Source: Cotesia glomerata
Lineage: Eukaryota; Arthropoda; Insecta; Hymenoptera; Braconidae
Assembly: GCF_020080835.1 (NCBI RefSeq)
Contig: NC_058161.1
Location: 24,934,837 to 24,998,836, forward strand
DNA length: 64,000 bases
Direction: 5' to 3'
Shown here: piece by piece, positions 11,682-23,465 of the stretch
How the letters are laid out: each line of letters begins with the position of its first letter
How positions within the stretch are numbered: position 1 is the stretch's first letter
Program-made: the position numbers and the translations under genes
The notes under the pieces: model-generated
The model's database searches: none
The model's input: the letters and a program-made list of their open reading frames with translations, nothing else
What the model was told of the DNA's origin: nothing

Positions 11682-13554
11682 AAATCACTTTCTGGAACAT
11701 CCATGGTATCTTCAATCTACTCGACTCATTAGCATCCTTCAATTCATCGTTCATAGGAGTGTCGGAAACGTGGTGTATGAACCCTATTACCTCTCAAGCT
11801 CTCTCTTCCTGGCAGTCGTTTTGGTCTCCGGCCACCAAACAGCAACCAGGACCGGGCAGGCCCAGTGGTGGTCTACTATCACTGGCCGTAGCCAGTGTAA
11901 ATACTACAACCCTGTCATCCTGCAATGCCTGGATCATCTCCAAGCTCTGTATACAGAAATTATCCATAATCTCTATCTCCGTATATTTTCACCCGAGCGC
12001 AGACCTATCCACACTCTTAAGCCAACTTCAAGCGACAATCAACGACATTCTGGCCACACATTACTTTGACTTATTTATCATCGCCGGCGACTTCAACGCC
12101 AGACCTGGCACACTTGGACACACGGACGAAAATATAATACGAGGCTCCTCCCTTAATAAGGATCGTTCCTCGCTGGACCTCATACACAATCAAAGAGGCT
12201 CAACAGTTCTGGAGTTTTTCGAAGCAAACGGTTTCACCCTTCTTAATGGTCGTACACCTAGCGACACGCCAGGTCACTTCACGTTTACAAACAAAAATGG
12301 ACAAAGTGTGGTTGACTTGACCTGGGTAAACAACGACAGCCTTCACCTAGTCAAAGACATGTGGGTTGACGAAATAGTTTCTAAGTCGGACCACTTTCCA
12401 ACTACAATTGAAATTTACTCCAAGTATAGTGCAAATATGGATGTGTCAAATCCTGCCCAGGGTACATCCAAGGCTACACAGTACAAACTCTGCTGGAAGA
12501 AGGACAAGAAGAACAACTACAAGCACCAAATGGCCTGGTCTCCACGGATCACTTGTGACCTTGCTCACTCACACACCGACATACTGTGTGATAACCTATG
12601 TTCTGCCATTCTAGATGCCGCCAGTGAATGCCAGCTAATCCACACTGTCCATACTAACTCCAAGCGAGTCTATCACAAGCCCTGGTACAACAACGAATGT
12701 GCAGCTGCCAAGGCTGCCGTCAAATCCTCTCTGGCCCAGTGCAAAGCAGCACTTCAACCTTGGTCAAGTTACCACGACATCAAAGCCAAATACTACTCCT
12801 TATTAAAGGATCGTCGCTCTGATTTTGATCTACAGATTCGCAAGAAATTTAGAAATGTTCGCAACGCAACTGAGTTCTGGTCTGTGGTGAATTCTGCCCG
12901 TAAAACTACACTGAAGCCATCGCAAATAACCCTCGGACAATGGGAATCTTTCTTCCACGACATATATGCCCATAATCCAGCACCCGATTACTTATATTCG
13001 AGCCCTTCGGACCCTCAGCTTGACAAGGACATCACAATAGAGGAATTAAATCTCAGCCTAGCTAAGTCGAAAATGGGTAAATCGCCCGGCACTGACGGCA
13101 TACCCAATGAGTTTTACAAAGCGCTACCAAACAACTGGAAACTATATCTAGTAGCTCTCTTCAACAAAATTTTAAGCACTGGTACAACGCCCACAGAATG
13201 GTCTCACATTCTGATGTGTATGCTCCACAAAAAGGGCGATCTGCTGAATCCCAGCAACTACCGGGGCATTGCCCTCGTAAACAGTCTCGAAAAAATATTC
13301 ACCCAGATTATCCATGAAAGAATCCGTGCTCATTCTGCCACCTTCCGGACACCGAATCTGCTGAACATTTCATTTCCGACTGCCCTGCACTGTCTAACCT
13401 CAGACACAAGTACCTGAAAGATTGGCTCTTATATGAACACCCTCAAGTGATTAATTTATCACTCCTTGAATCCTCCAACTTGGACACCCTGAAGAAAATC
13501 CATGGATATTGCCGGGAATGCTTTAAAATAAATTTCAACTCAGCCAAATTTTAA
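11682..13554 (+). pseudogene. Non-LTR ORF2: endonuclease plus truncated reverse transcriptase
   Basis: The frame begins directly after ORF1 with ITFWNIHG (no ATG, so reinitiation or overlap is likely). Endonuclease motifs are GVSETW, IIAGDFNAR (about 12,079-12,105), DLTWVN and SKSDHFPTTIEI. The reverse transcriptase starts with GKSPGTDGIPNEF (about 13,075-13,115) and NYRGIALVNSLEKIF. Near 13,330 it jumps to a C-terminal zinc-finger segment (TESAEHFISDCPALSN) ending at 13,554 in a shifted frame. The catalytic (Y/F)xDD region is absent, so this copy cannot self-mobilise. Confidence 0.8.
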
Positions 13555-13687
13555 ATTGTCATTACCATCAATATAAAAATAGCTTAATTTATACCAATTT
13601 GTACTCGAAGCCAATTGCTACGAGAATTGTATTCTTTAACACGCAATAAACTATTATTATTATTATTATTATTACATAACATTTATT

Positions 13688-13987
13688 AACCAGTCTAAAT
13701 ACACAGCAGACTAAACGTTGTTCGAGTTCTACTTTCTTGGGATAAACCAGCTGTTCAGTGTCTGGGGAATTTTCATTGAAGATAGTGTACATTCTATAAT
13801 CTCATGGTTGTTGCCTGTAGATGGCACTGCCATTCAATTCGGCGGGTTTTGAATAATCTTAATCTCTTGATAATACGTAACATAACTATGCGTTTGATAC
13901 ATTGTGTCATTTACTAACAACAATATCATAATAACAATAAATAATATTGGTAATCATAATAACAACAACAATAATAGTAATTATAAT
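13688..13987. repeat. Diverged partial copy of the ~775-bp tandem unit
   Basis: After the retrotransposon, landmarks of the tandem unit recur in degraded form: CTTTCTTGGGATAAACCAGC, TTGTTGCCTGTAGATGGCAC and TTTACTAACAACAATATCAT. This marks the worn edge of the array. No gene is seen. Confidence 0.6.
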
Positions 13988-14100
13988 CCGAACAAAAACA
14001 GTTTCACTGTAAAAAAATCGCGCCAAGTCCACGTTCATAAGACTATTAAGGAAAAAAAAATTTTTTTTTTTCTTTACAAAAAGATATAAAATAGAAAAAT
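13988..14100 (+). mobile_element. Solo terminus of the long-inverted-repeat element
   Basis: Begins CCGAACAAAAACAGTTTCAC and continues with GCGCCAAGTCCACGTTCATA, as in the complete element at 14,617. It diverges within ~100 bp into A/T runs and has no matching opposite end nearby. Confidence 0.6.
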
Positions 14101-14616
14101 GAAAAAATCAACTGACTCGATAGAGTCTGGCGCCAAGTTCCGTTCTCAAGCCAGACTACCGAGTGTGTATATACCGTAAGCAGAACGGTTTTTTGAGGTT
14201 ACAAATTTTTTTTCAAAATTATTTTGATTTTTTTTCTATATGATATTTTATAATAGTAGTTCATGCTTTTTATTACGCGTATTACTTGATTATTATCGAT
14301 TATCTTTATATTTTCAATTAAAAATTATTAAAAATAATCAGCACAAACTATAGCGACCCAGATTTTTAGACTTTAACTTTTTTCTTATGTAAAAAGCGGA
14401 CGGCCAGAGACTAAATAATATAAGGATGCATGCTTATCATATAATATATGGGAAACTACAGTGAAAAAAAGATATTTGACAGCTTGCAATTACACACGCC
14501 AGGCGGCGCAAGAATAACTTTTACATGAACTATAGCTTAAAGCGGATAGTTTGCCACCGGAAATGTATTAAATTAAAATTGTCAATTTTCATTATAATTA
14601 CAAAAAATACTGAAAT
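14101..14616. other. AT-rich stretch without recognised feature
   Basis: Contains a short perfect hairpin GACTCGATAGAGTC (about 14,115) followed by TGGCGCCAAG. Otherwise there is no coding signal and no repeat I could match inside the window. Confidence 0.4.
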
Positions 14617-15741
14617 CCGAACAAAAACAGTTTCACTGTAAAAAATTGCGCCAAGTCCACGTTCATAAAACTCATCTCAATAACATTTGCACTTTACAAA
14701 AAAAATTAGGCTCGTTTTAATAATTTTCATTCTCTACAAAAAGATGTGAAATACAAAAAAATACCAAGAAACCGTCATAATGTTGAAAAAATTGAAAAAA
14801 AATTTGTTGAAAATTAAAAAATAAAAAAAAAAATTTTTTATCGTACTTGGCGCGCGTCATTGAGTACCCCAAATTTTTTCAGGATAAATAAACATCCTTT
14901 TAATGCTGAGAAATTTATAAGTAAGTTACCTACGTTATTTTCTACCTACTAAGTAACCTATGTTATTTCATAATAAATTTTACAAAAGTTAGGTAAAATT
15001 GACATGTCATACGCAGTTATGCAAACTACATATAAGTCGATACGCATGCATACGTTGGGTCGGTTGCATTGTGAGAATTGTGTTTACTAAAAAATAAAAC
15101 ATATGGCCGACTAAATTGGGACAATGCGGTGTGAGTGCCAATCAAAATGTGTTAATTACAATTAAACGAAGCAATATCAAACTTTAATATTGCATAAGGT
15201 TCTTCATTAAAGATTAATGACGAAGCTGAAAAAAAATGAATCCAAAAATTTTATATAATTTCAGGTTTCTTGAACACACCACCATATTGACAGTTGTTCT
15301 CACTGAAGATCTAAAAAAAATTTTAAGAACGGGTTTTTTCACTAAAACCGATAATTAATACACTAAGCAATGTTTTCAATGAGTTCAGTATCCTTGACTA
15401 ATGAAATCTATATAAATATATAATATGATTATGTATATACAAGCGAAATCGATTTTTCTTGAGTTGAAATTCTTCCGAAAAAATTTGGGGTACTCAATGA
15501 CGCGCGCCAAGTACGATAAAAAATTTTTTTTTTTTATTTTTTAATTTTCAACAAATTTTTTTTCAATTTTTTCAACATTATGACGGTTTCTTGGTATTTT
15601 TTTGTATTTCACATCTTTTTGTAAAGAATGAAAATTATTAAAACGAGCCTAATTTTTTTTGTAAAGTGCAAATGTTATTGAGATGAGTTTTATGAACGTG
15701 GACTTGGCGCAATTTTTTACAGTGAAACTGTTTTTGTTCGG
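14617..15741. mobile_element. 1.1-kb non-autonomous element with ~266-bp terminal inverted repeats
   Basis: The left arm (14,617-14,882) and right arm (15,476-15,741) are almost perfect inverted copies, starting CCGAACAAAAACAG and ending CTGTTTTTGTTCGG. Both arms include GTACTTGGCGCGCGTCATTG. A possible 2-bp AT duplication flanks it. The ~590-bp centre has no ORF of note. The superfamily is unresolved. Confidence 0.85.
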
Positions 15742-16322
15742 ATTCTAAATACTCGTGCACTCCCTCGAAGAGCTGCGACTCCTTCTGCCCAGGCTGGTGT
15801 AAATTTCTCCTCGGATAAATCCTCGGCAAATATCTACTCGGATCGATCTGCTTGGCGGCAAAACTCTGGTCACCGTCACTCGTGCTCTGGGTATTTTCTC
15901 AAGCCTGTAACCGCAAATCAGCATTAGAAATTATTACAATTTAGAATTAATTTACGCATGCTGGCAGGCGGCCTAGCAAGCAGTAAATTAATTGACTATT
16001 TATCGCTTCGTTCCACTTAAAGGTGAGCGAAATAAAATAATTACCTTTGCTCTGTATTCTTACAAAAATTTGCGATGCATCCAGTGAGACTGTTCGGTCA
16101 CAATGAATCTTCGTGGTCTTGTCGTTGTAGTTCTTTCTTCACTCTGCTTTCCCCACTTTCTCTCTCTCGGCGCCGGCGCTTCCCCCTCGGGGACTTATTT
16201 ATTACTTATAGCTAGAGGCGCGAGTACTTCGGAGCAGAGCGCTCGGTGATCCGTCGATAAACTAACTGGCGCAGGCCAGGAACCACACATGGGCAATACA
16301 GGGACTGTAACACTCCGTTACA
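15742..16322 (-). mobile_element. Truncated LTR of the family seen complete at 60,416-62,787
   Basis: On the minus strand it starts TGTAACGGAGTGTTACAG at 16,322 and matches 60,416 to about 60,996, including CCCCGAGGGGGAAGCGCCGG and a GT...AG segment that could be an intron. The match stops at the edge of the inverted-repeat element (15,741). The flank on the far side of that element does not continue the LTR, so the truncation predates or accompanies that junction. Confidence 0.75.
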
Positions 16323-17385
16323 AATTAAAATTTATTATTCTTATAATTTATAAAATTCGCTATATGAACTAACAAATAATTGGCAATAAAAAAAAAACAT
16401 TTGAAAAAAATGTTTTCTTTATTTTATTTTTTTTTTGTCTTTTATAGTTTTTCTTTTTTATTTTGATTTTTACTTTTTTTTTTTGGAGTTTTTTAAAGGA
16501 GGTGGAAGATGAGGGGTAAGGTTTCACATCACATTTACATTCATTCATCTTAATTAAGTTTAACGCTTGCCTTATAAATAATTTTATAAAAACTTCTATC
16601 GCTCTAACCGAGATTCGAACAGTAGACCTAACGCACGCGAGACTATAACCTAACCGCAACGCTATACGAACGTTGGAGAAATTGTAATGTCAGGAGTTTC
16701 ATTAACCAAATGTATAGATCTAAAATACTGATTTCAGCCTCCTTGCCCTTGAGTAGAATTTGGAGGCTGAAATGAGTTTTTAACTTTGACTCAGGCGAGC
16801 ATTAGCTTAACAAATGAGGAGAAGAGGGAGTCCCACACATCATGCGATCATTTTTTAAGTACGAAATGATAAATATCAAAGTCAAAATTTACAATTATTA
16901 TACTTTAACATTTTCGACATTCACATAGCGAATATTACTGTTTGGAATAGTATTTTCGCCAAGTAAATAATAAATTCTATAGTATTTAAATTCTATAGTA
17001 TTAAAATCACGATTTTACTGTTTGAAATGATATTTTTTTCAGTTGATCATAAATTATTATAAATCGAATAAAGTAAAAGTCCCAATTATTGACAGGGGTC
17101 TAAATATTGACACCCTCAATTATTTTTAAATATATTTAATTATATGTAATAAAAATAGCTATCATATAAATTTTTATTTAATTGTAATTTATTAAAAAAT
17201 TTTGAAAAATTACTAGCTCAAAATATTAAATATTAATGATTAAAAAAAAAACAAAGTCAGTACCAGTTCATCGAACCAGTTTACGAGCGTCTATTTTCTT
17301 AACGACTTTGGTTAGAAAATCATTTTTTTTAAATGCTGAGTTTTAAATAATTTCTTTATCTAATTATTAAGATCTTTTTTTAACT
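16323..17385. other. AT-rich intergenic DNA
   Basis: Homopolymer-rich sequence without a supported gene. A GCCTCC...GGAGGC block at 16,735-16,770 and the following text (to about 16,800) resemble 24,400-24,540, suggesting an old dispersed repeat. A tRNA-like element at ~16,600 is listed separately. Confidence 0.5.
16603..16672 (-). other. tRNA-like/SINE-head candidate with pol III A and B boxes
   Basis: On the minus strand TAGCGTTGCGG (16,654-16,664) resembles a pol III A box and TGTTCGAATCT (16,611-16,621) a B box, about 33 bp apart. I could not fold a convincing acceptor or T stem, so a functional tRNA is unlikely. A SINE head or decayed tRNA copy is the better reading. Confidence 0.35.
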
Positions 17386-17543
17386 TCCCACTAAGAAAAT
17401 CGAAGATTTTCAAAAATCGGGAAGTTATTGTTTTCACCCCGCTTTGCAAAAATCGAGTTTTCATCAGATCTCGACGTTTGAAAGTCACAGGAAGCTTCCC
17501 TGACTATCCCCGCGAGGTCGTCACGGTGTCTGTATGTATGTAT

Positions 17544-17548
<5 letters not shown>

Positions 17549-17605
<57 letters not shown>
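17549..17605. repeat. (TG)n tract at the 3' end of R1-clade copy 1
   Basis: Pure TG repeat preceded by TATG variants. Its partner tract (22,715-22,771) lies at the 5' end of the same element, so the retrotransposon sits inside an (AC)n microsatellite. Confidence 0.95.
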
Positions 17606-17608
<3 letters not shown>

Positions 17609-17844
17609 TGTAGGGGGGGAATCCTTTTTACGGATTCTAGGCATAGCTGTTTGGCCTGGATATGTGGCGACTCAACGCAGCGTCATACTAACTCGACACT
17701 AACGCCCCTACCCACTAAACCCTAAACCCCTTTTCCTTCTTTCCTCTAATCCCTCATGGAAACCGCCGTCAGGCATTACTTCGTGAAGGGAGGATCTAGC
17801 TACTGCTCTTCCTTCTGGTGGCTAAGGTGTTAACTATCTTCCTT

Positions 17845-20822
17845 CTATCTTCTGCTATTTGCTCTTTTTCTTTCGGTGGAACGCAAGTCTTTAAGGACTT
17901 CTGTTGCAAACGTGTTGGTAGCGTTCCAGGCAGCTTCTGATGACAACATTGCTTCTACTAGTGAATCTGGTTGCATTCTCTGGTTCAGGATCCTCTCCAG
18001 TTCTTCACGCTGTGGATCGAAACGAGGACATACAAAGAAGACGTGCTCCGCGTCTTCAGCAGCTCCTGGGCAGGACGGGCACTCCGAAGAGTCATCGTGC
18101 TTAAAGCGGTGTAGATACTCTCGAAAACACCCATGTCCCGACAACATCTGCGTAAGATAGTAATTGACCTCACCGTGATTCCGGTTAAGCCAAATGTCGA
18201 CCCGAGGTATGAGACGGTGCGTCCACCTACCCTTCTCTGCAGCATCCCATTGTAGTTGCCATCGGCCTATGCTCTTTGCCTTTCTTCAATTCTAAGTTCT
18301 TCCGGGCTCAGTGGAGTTGACCCTTTTCGTTGGTAAAGGGCCCGTCTTTCCTCTGCTAGAACTCTAAGAGGTAGGGTTCCAGCAATGACGCACACTGCTT
18401 CTTCTGATAGAGTGCGGAAGGCACTAGCTACTCGTAGGGCACTCTGTCGGTATATTGGTCCAGCTTTTCTCCATGATTCTTGGGTTTCCAGTGCATCAGC
18501 CCAAATGGATATTCCGTAAGTGAGCACTGATGTGACTACTGATGACAATAGTAGCCTCCTGCTCTGCATTGGGCCTCCGATGTTAGGCATCAGCCGTGCG
18601 AGACTAGCCCTCACTACTGACGCTTTGGCACTGACATGTTCCACCTGCTGTTTGAAGTTGAGTCGTGCATCCAGCATCACTCCCAGATAACGGATAAATG
18701 GTTGTGATGTGATTTCTCGGTCACCGACATTAATCTTAATTGTTTCAACTTCTTTTCGGCTGGTAATAAGCACTGCTTCGGTCTTCTGCTTGGCCAGTTG
18801 TAGGTTCACTGTATCCATCCACTGGTTGATCTTCTCAAAAGTGATGTCAAACAGATGTTGAATCTCGTCGAGGTGTTTGGCGACGATCACTGCGGCAACA
18901 TCATCCGCATACGCTACCAGTTTGACACATCTTGGAAGCTTCAGTCTCAGGAGCCCGTCATACATGATATTCCACAGAAGTGGACCAAGAACAGAGCCCT
19001 GTGGCACACCACCGGTTATATCATACTCTTTTGGACCATTCTTTGTATCGTATTTCAGCACTCTATCTGTAAAATAGCTAATCACTAGTCTGCGAAGATA
19101 TGTTGGCACGTTCTTCTCGTCGAGAGCTTGCATGATGCAGTCCCAATTAGCGGAATTGAAAGCATTTTTGATGTCCAAGGCAGCCACCAGGCAGTACTTC
19201 TTCGTTCCACCCTTCCATCTAGTTCCTGCGATTGCCTCTTTGGCCGTATTAACAACCAGGTTGATTGCGTCCAGGGTTGATCGTCCTTTCCGGAATCCAT
19301 ACTGGTTGTCTGCCAAGAGTGGGTCGACTACTGCATCTATTCGCTGATGAATGATACGCTCAAATATCTTACCCGCCGTATCTAGCATGCAGAGTGGTCG
19401 GTAAGATGACGGTTCTTCTGGCGGTTTCTTTCCTTTAGGTAAAAGTACTAACCGTTGCTGTTTCCACTTACGAGGAAAAGTCCCCTCCCTGAGGCATGCG
19501 TTGTAAGCGTCTAGAAATAATGTTGGTGCTGCCTTTATGATGGTTTTCAAGGCTATATTAGGGATTCCGTCCAATCCCGGCGCTTTATTATTTCCTACCC
19601 GATTACAGGCCTCCAACAATTCTTCTTCAGTGACAGGTGGAATGTCGTCCAGTTCATCTTGCGTTGACTGATAATTGAGACTGTGTTGCTGTGGAAACAG
19701 CGCAGTGACGATTTTCTGAAGGAGTTGGGGACACGTAGGTGACGGCATTTGTTGTTTCTTCAGGTGCGTCATGACCACCTTATACGGCCGACCCCACACG
19801 TCTTTGTCGACCTCGTATATGAGCTCTTTCCAGCATCTTCTTTTGCTCTCTTTTATGGCCTTATTAAGTTCACGACGAGCTTTTTTGTACTCTGCGATCA
19901 GCACTGCAGAGTAAGGTCGTTGATAGCCACGCTGTGATATTCTTCTCTTTCGATGACACTCTTTACGGAGGTTGCTGATATGATCATTCCACCAGTGTAC
20001 CGCAGGTCTTGAATTCATAACACGTTTGCGAGGCATACTGGCATCACAAGCTTGTGTTACTCGCATCATCAGAGCCTTAGTATGTTCTTCTGCACATCCA
20101 GTCTCTATCGGATCACTATCGAGGGCTGTTAGCAATACTTCTGGGTCAAGAGATTTCACCTTCCAACCGACGGTGTTAAATTGCTTGATAGGCCCCCGGA
20201 GGTTCTGGTCGTTTGACGTTTCCCAGAGTATCGCATGATGGTCACTGGCAGTGTAGATGTCCAGTACCTTCCAGTTAGTGTTACCTTTAGCAAGGCTGGT
20301 ACTGACAAAAGTGACGTCTACAATCGAGCTTGCGTCACCTTTGGTGTAGGTCGGCGTGTCACCACTGTTGAGCAAGACTACATCTAGTGTAGAAAGAGCT
20401 TCTAGCAGCTCTCTTCCTCGTGCATTAGTCTGCTTACTGCCCCAGTCCACTGCCCAGGCGTTAAAGTCCCCGGCTATCGCCACTGGATGATGTTGCTTCG
20501 CGTCCTCGGTCAGTCGATCCAAGAAGTCAGTAAACTCAGCAATTGAGAGGCTAGGTGGTGCGTAGCAGCTGTAAAAACGGATGCCATCTACTGATGCTGC
20601 TACAAAGCCAGCACTGCCATTGGTAGCTACACTCTGGAAAGGGAGCTTACCACAAGCCCAGATCACAGCTTTCGTGGTGATATCCGTCTCCCAAGGTTGT
20701 CCAGCTAAATGTTTATATGGCTCCGATAAAAGCACAACGTCGAGCTTTAATTCCCGTACTGTCTGCATAAGCAGGTTATGCGCAGCTTCGCAGTGATTGA
20801 TGTTAAGCTGCAGTATCCTCAT
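17845..20822 (-). pseudogene. R1-clade ORF2: AP-like endonuclease, reverse transcriptase and C-terminal zinc finger, frameshifted
   Basis: ATG at 20,822 overlaps the ORF1 stop (ATGA). The endonuclease covers residues 1 to ~210: LQLNINH, LSEPYKH, IAGDFNAW (~118) and SDHHAI (~193). The reverse transcriptase follows: APGLDGIPN (~414), SYRPLCMLD, LDIKNAFNSANWD, GVPQGSVLGPLLW and VAYADD (~637). The frame is lost near 18,270 after EERQ. It continues one frame over with the C-terminal CX2CX8HX4C finger (CPSCPG...HVFFVC, about 18,085-18,030) and stops at 17,845. The product would nick AC-repeat DNA and prime reverse transcription there. All catalytic motifs survive; only the frameshift inactivates it. 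Confidence 0.88.
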
Positions 20823-22172
20823 GTTCGTTTATTTGTCAGCTTCTGGAGTGCTTCTTGGAAGACTGGACATCGGCCAGAACCAGACCGGTGAGCAGTGTCC
20901 TGAGAGCCAGGTTTTTCCGCACATAACGCACATTTCACTTTATTTTGGCATTGAGCAGCTTGATGACCTGTTTGCCCACATTTGATGCAAAGCCCAGATC
21001 GGTCGACTTCGCTTTTACATTGGGCAGTAGTGTGCCCAAAGTGCCAGCACTTATAGCATCGTAATGGTGTCTTAATTGCTCTGACACGGCAATTTACCCA
21101 GCCAATCCTTATTTTGCCTGTCTTTCCAAGTATCTTCTGCACTATTGCTGCTGGCAATCGTACCGAAGCAGTTTGAGTACCTCTGTAGGCCGGACGAATT
21201 TTAATGACATCTTCAGGTATTTCGTAGTCATTTCCAGCTGCCTCTTGTAAGGCCTTCCGGACATCGTCTTTAGTTGTTTCGTCGTCAATGTCCCGGATTT
21301 CAAGCTGTTCCTCTGGGCCTTTACAGATGACTTGCGCTTCTTCTTTAAGGATGCTCTTGATGGTCTTCAGCAAAGCTTGTCCTTTGTCTGCGGTCTTTCT
21401 GGAAAGCGTAATGAGCATATTCCCATCATTCGTCTTTTGAACCTTGTCAACGACGTCACGGGTCTGATCTGGTGGGACATCTTTTTAATCCGACGCAGTA
21501 TCTCGGCATATTTTGCCTTCTCAACGGGTCGAATAATTAAGGCATCTGGTTTGGTGAATTTTCGCGGTTTTTCCCGCTTAGGCTCCGGCCGAGATTTGTT
21601 CACCGGTTGTTTTGGTAACCGCTCTCTCGCTTGCTCCTTCTTCTCCTTCTTGGATTGGACCTTCTGCCATTCAGTCACCTCTTTTTTCCGGCGTTCTGCA
21701 CTGCCGTGTTTTTCGGAGGGCTTGGTTTCAGGTCCTTTTTCTTCACAACTTGGCAGATCGTTGGGTCGGGAGAAGATCGATCTTTTCTCTTAGTTGACTT
21801 GCTGCTAGTTCTGATTCTGTCTTCCGCGACTGATTCACCGTCACCTTCGGCTCCAGTGTCCATTGCTTCTTCATTCACGATAGTTGCTTGAATGCTTCTC
21901 TCCGGTGTAGTGCGAGAAGTGCGTCGTACTGTTAAACACCATTCTTCATCAAGTTTCTTGAATCTCTGGAGGGCATTGGCTACGCTGGTCGTCTTGGTCT
22001 TAATCTCCTTGTGGATATTGACCTTAGATTGGATGAAGTCATTTAGCTCACTGGTCAGCTTTTCAAGGCGTTCAAACGCTTGCGACCGCTTCATTTCAGC
22101 GCTTGCTTCAATCGCTGCTTGTTGGGCATGAGGCCCGTTTTCACTATTGTTGTTTTCCTGAATTTTACTCAT
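20819..22172 (-). pseudogene. R1-clade ORF1: nucleic-acid-binding protein with CCHC knuckles, two frameshifts
   Basis: ATG at 22,172. The N-terminal part is charged and helical (EMKRSQAFERLEKLTSEL), followed by a K/S/P-rich linker. Frame breaks lie near 21,676 and 21,420. The C-terminal part has CYKCWHFGHTTAQC and CIKCGQTGHQAAQC (both CX2CX4HX4C) and a third, looser CALC...H...C group. ORF1 proteins of this clade coat element RNA and guide it to the nucleus. The stop overlaps the ORF2 start by the ATGA arrangement, suggesting coupled translation. Confidence 0.87.
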
Positions 22173-22712
22173 ACTTTTAAATTCACCAGCGCATCGTACG
22201 GAGTGGAGCGGGTTGTCATAACTAGGAACGGGTGTACCCTCGGAGATAGTACTCCTACCCCAGTTCCCTGAGGCCTAGCCGACACTTAGCCAGCCCCGGA
22301 ATACACGGACGGACTAGACTCGCTCGGAGCGGTGAAGATTCCGATCTCTAACACTCACTGCGTACTTCCTGATCAAGGCCCGAAGTGGCTGGCTCCTGAT
22401 CCACTGCTGCAACTTACACCTCGGCAGAGCAAGCTCACATCAGCCGTGGCCTGCATCGTCGGAAACTACGACACGAGGTTCCGGTCACTCCCAGTGGGTC
22501 ACAGCAGAGAACGATCGTCTTGTTAGGTCAGTTAGTGCGACCAACCCATTAAAGGGGAGTTTTGTCCACGGGAGCGTATTTTGTTTGGTTATTTTGCTTG
22601 GCTCCTACCCGCTGTACCTCATCAACTAAGAGATTAAGTGTCATCCAAGGACAGCGAGCGTTCTCCCATCCGCTCGGGGAGACGCGCCCGGTAGCAGTAT
22701 CTCTTCTGCCCC

Positions 22713-22714
<2 letters not shown>

Positions 22715-22771
<57 letters not shown>
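22715..22771. repeat. (TG)n tract at the 5' end of R1-clade copy 1
   Basis: Pure TG repeat between the element's 5' end (CTCGGGGCAG on the minus strand) and FamA sequence starting GAAAGTATGTGAACCGC. Confidence 0.95.
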
Positions 22772-22775
<4 letters not shown>

Positions 22776-23465
22776 TATGTGAACCGCTTATAACTTTTGA
22801 ACGGCTTGACCGATTTCATCGCGGTTGATGCCATTCGAAAGGGCTTGACCAAATTTAGATTTTGAAAACTATTTGGACCGATTCAGATCAATAGATTTTG
22901 AGAAATCTTAAAAAAACTGAAAAAAAAATTTTTTTCAAATGTGGTTTTTTTGGAATAACTTTTAAACGGCTTAAAGGTTCAATTTTAAAAACTTATCAGC
23001 TCTTAACCTCAAAAAACCACGTCGATCGCCACCAGTCCGGTCAAAATCGGTTGATTCGTTCGAGAGATATCGTGAACGAAAGAAAACCGAAAAAAGTGTT
23101 TTTTCGGAATAACTCCAAAATTCCTAGCGCGATCAATTCAAAATTTAAAATTCTTTGTGAGGCTTGAAAAACTACGTCGAATGCTTCTAACCGCGTAAAA
23201 ATCGGTTTATTCATTCAAAAGTTATTGCGGTTTGAAAATTCAAAAAATAGTGTCTTATCAAATCTCTATCAGACTTTTAAGCTCGAAGTGCTTTAAAGCA
23301 TAGAAAAGCAATCTCTTTGAGCTCGGAGAGCTCAAAATAACCCACAAATTGTATTTTTGAGCTCGAAAGCTCAAAAACGTCATTGGTGCAATTTTAAGCG
23401 CCTAAGTATGGAATTAGCGGGAAGTTGCAGGGATGGCCTTCAGGGTCAACCGTTTTCCTAATTTT

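Larger units (their letters stand above)
10128..13671 (+). mobile_element. Non-LTR retrotransposon with (ATT)n tail, internally deleted
   Basis: A 16-bp direct repeat TTACATAACATTTATT flanks the element (10,112-10,127 and 13,672-13,687) and it ends in an (ATT)n tail (about 13,651-13,673). It has a 5' UTR, ORF1, and an ORF2 with endonuclease and the beginning of reverse transcriptase, then a jump to the C-terminal zinc finger. The long target duplication and simple-repeat tail indicate target-primed reverse transcription. The tail and ORF layout suggest the I/Jockey assemblage, but the clade is not certain. Confidence 0.85.
17606..22714 (-). mobile_element. R1-clade non-LTR retrotransposon inserted in (AC)n, copy 1
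   Basis: A 5.1-kb element on the minus strand: 5' UTR (22,173-22,714), ORF1 with CCHC knuckles, ORF2 with endonuclease and reverse transcriptase, and a 3' UTR ending GGATTCCCCCCCTAC. It is bordered on both sides by (AC)n. R1-clade families such as Mino and Waldo are known to target (AC)n or (ACAY)n repeats, which matches. ORF1 has two frameshifts and ORF2 one, so the copy is dead. A second copy is at 31,002-36,110. Confidence 0.9.
17386..23465 (-). mobile_element. FamA dispersed repeat, copy 1, split by an R1-clade element
   Basis: The outer arms are 17,386-17,605 and 22,715-23,465. One end is a hairpin, AACTTCCC(A)CTAAG...AAAATCGGGAAGTT. The other ends with GCGGGAAGTT(G/A)CA(G/C)GGAT, then a conserved CCGTTTTCCTAATTTT. 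The body has degenerate ~165-180-bp periods built around ATCGGTTGATTCGTTCGAGA and TCGCCACCAGTCCGG-like text. The internal (TG)n tract hosts the retrotransposon at 17,606-22,714. No coding capacity of its own is seen, so it is probably a non-autonomous DNA element of unknown class. Confidence 0.65.

Noticed and set aside
16369..16659. 96-codon minus-strand frame
   Set aside because: Lys-rich tail from poly-A/T runs; overlaps the tRNA-like element; no homology recognised.
16603..16672. Functional tRNA gene
   Set aside because: A and B boxes are present, but acceptor and T stems do not pair convincingly.
17478..17725. Frames with Cys-Val repeats next to the TG tract, and similar ones at 22,562-22,852 and 30,832-31,110
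   Set aside because: Translation of (TG)n/(AC)n.
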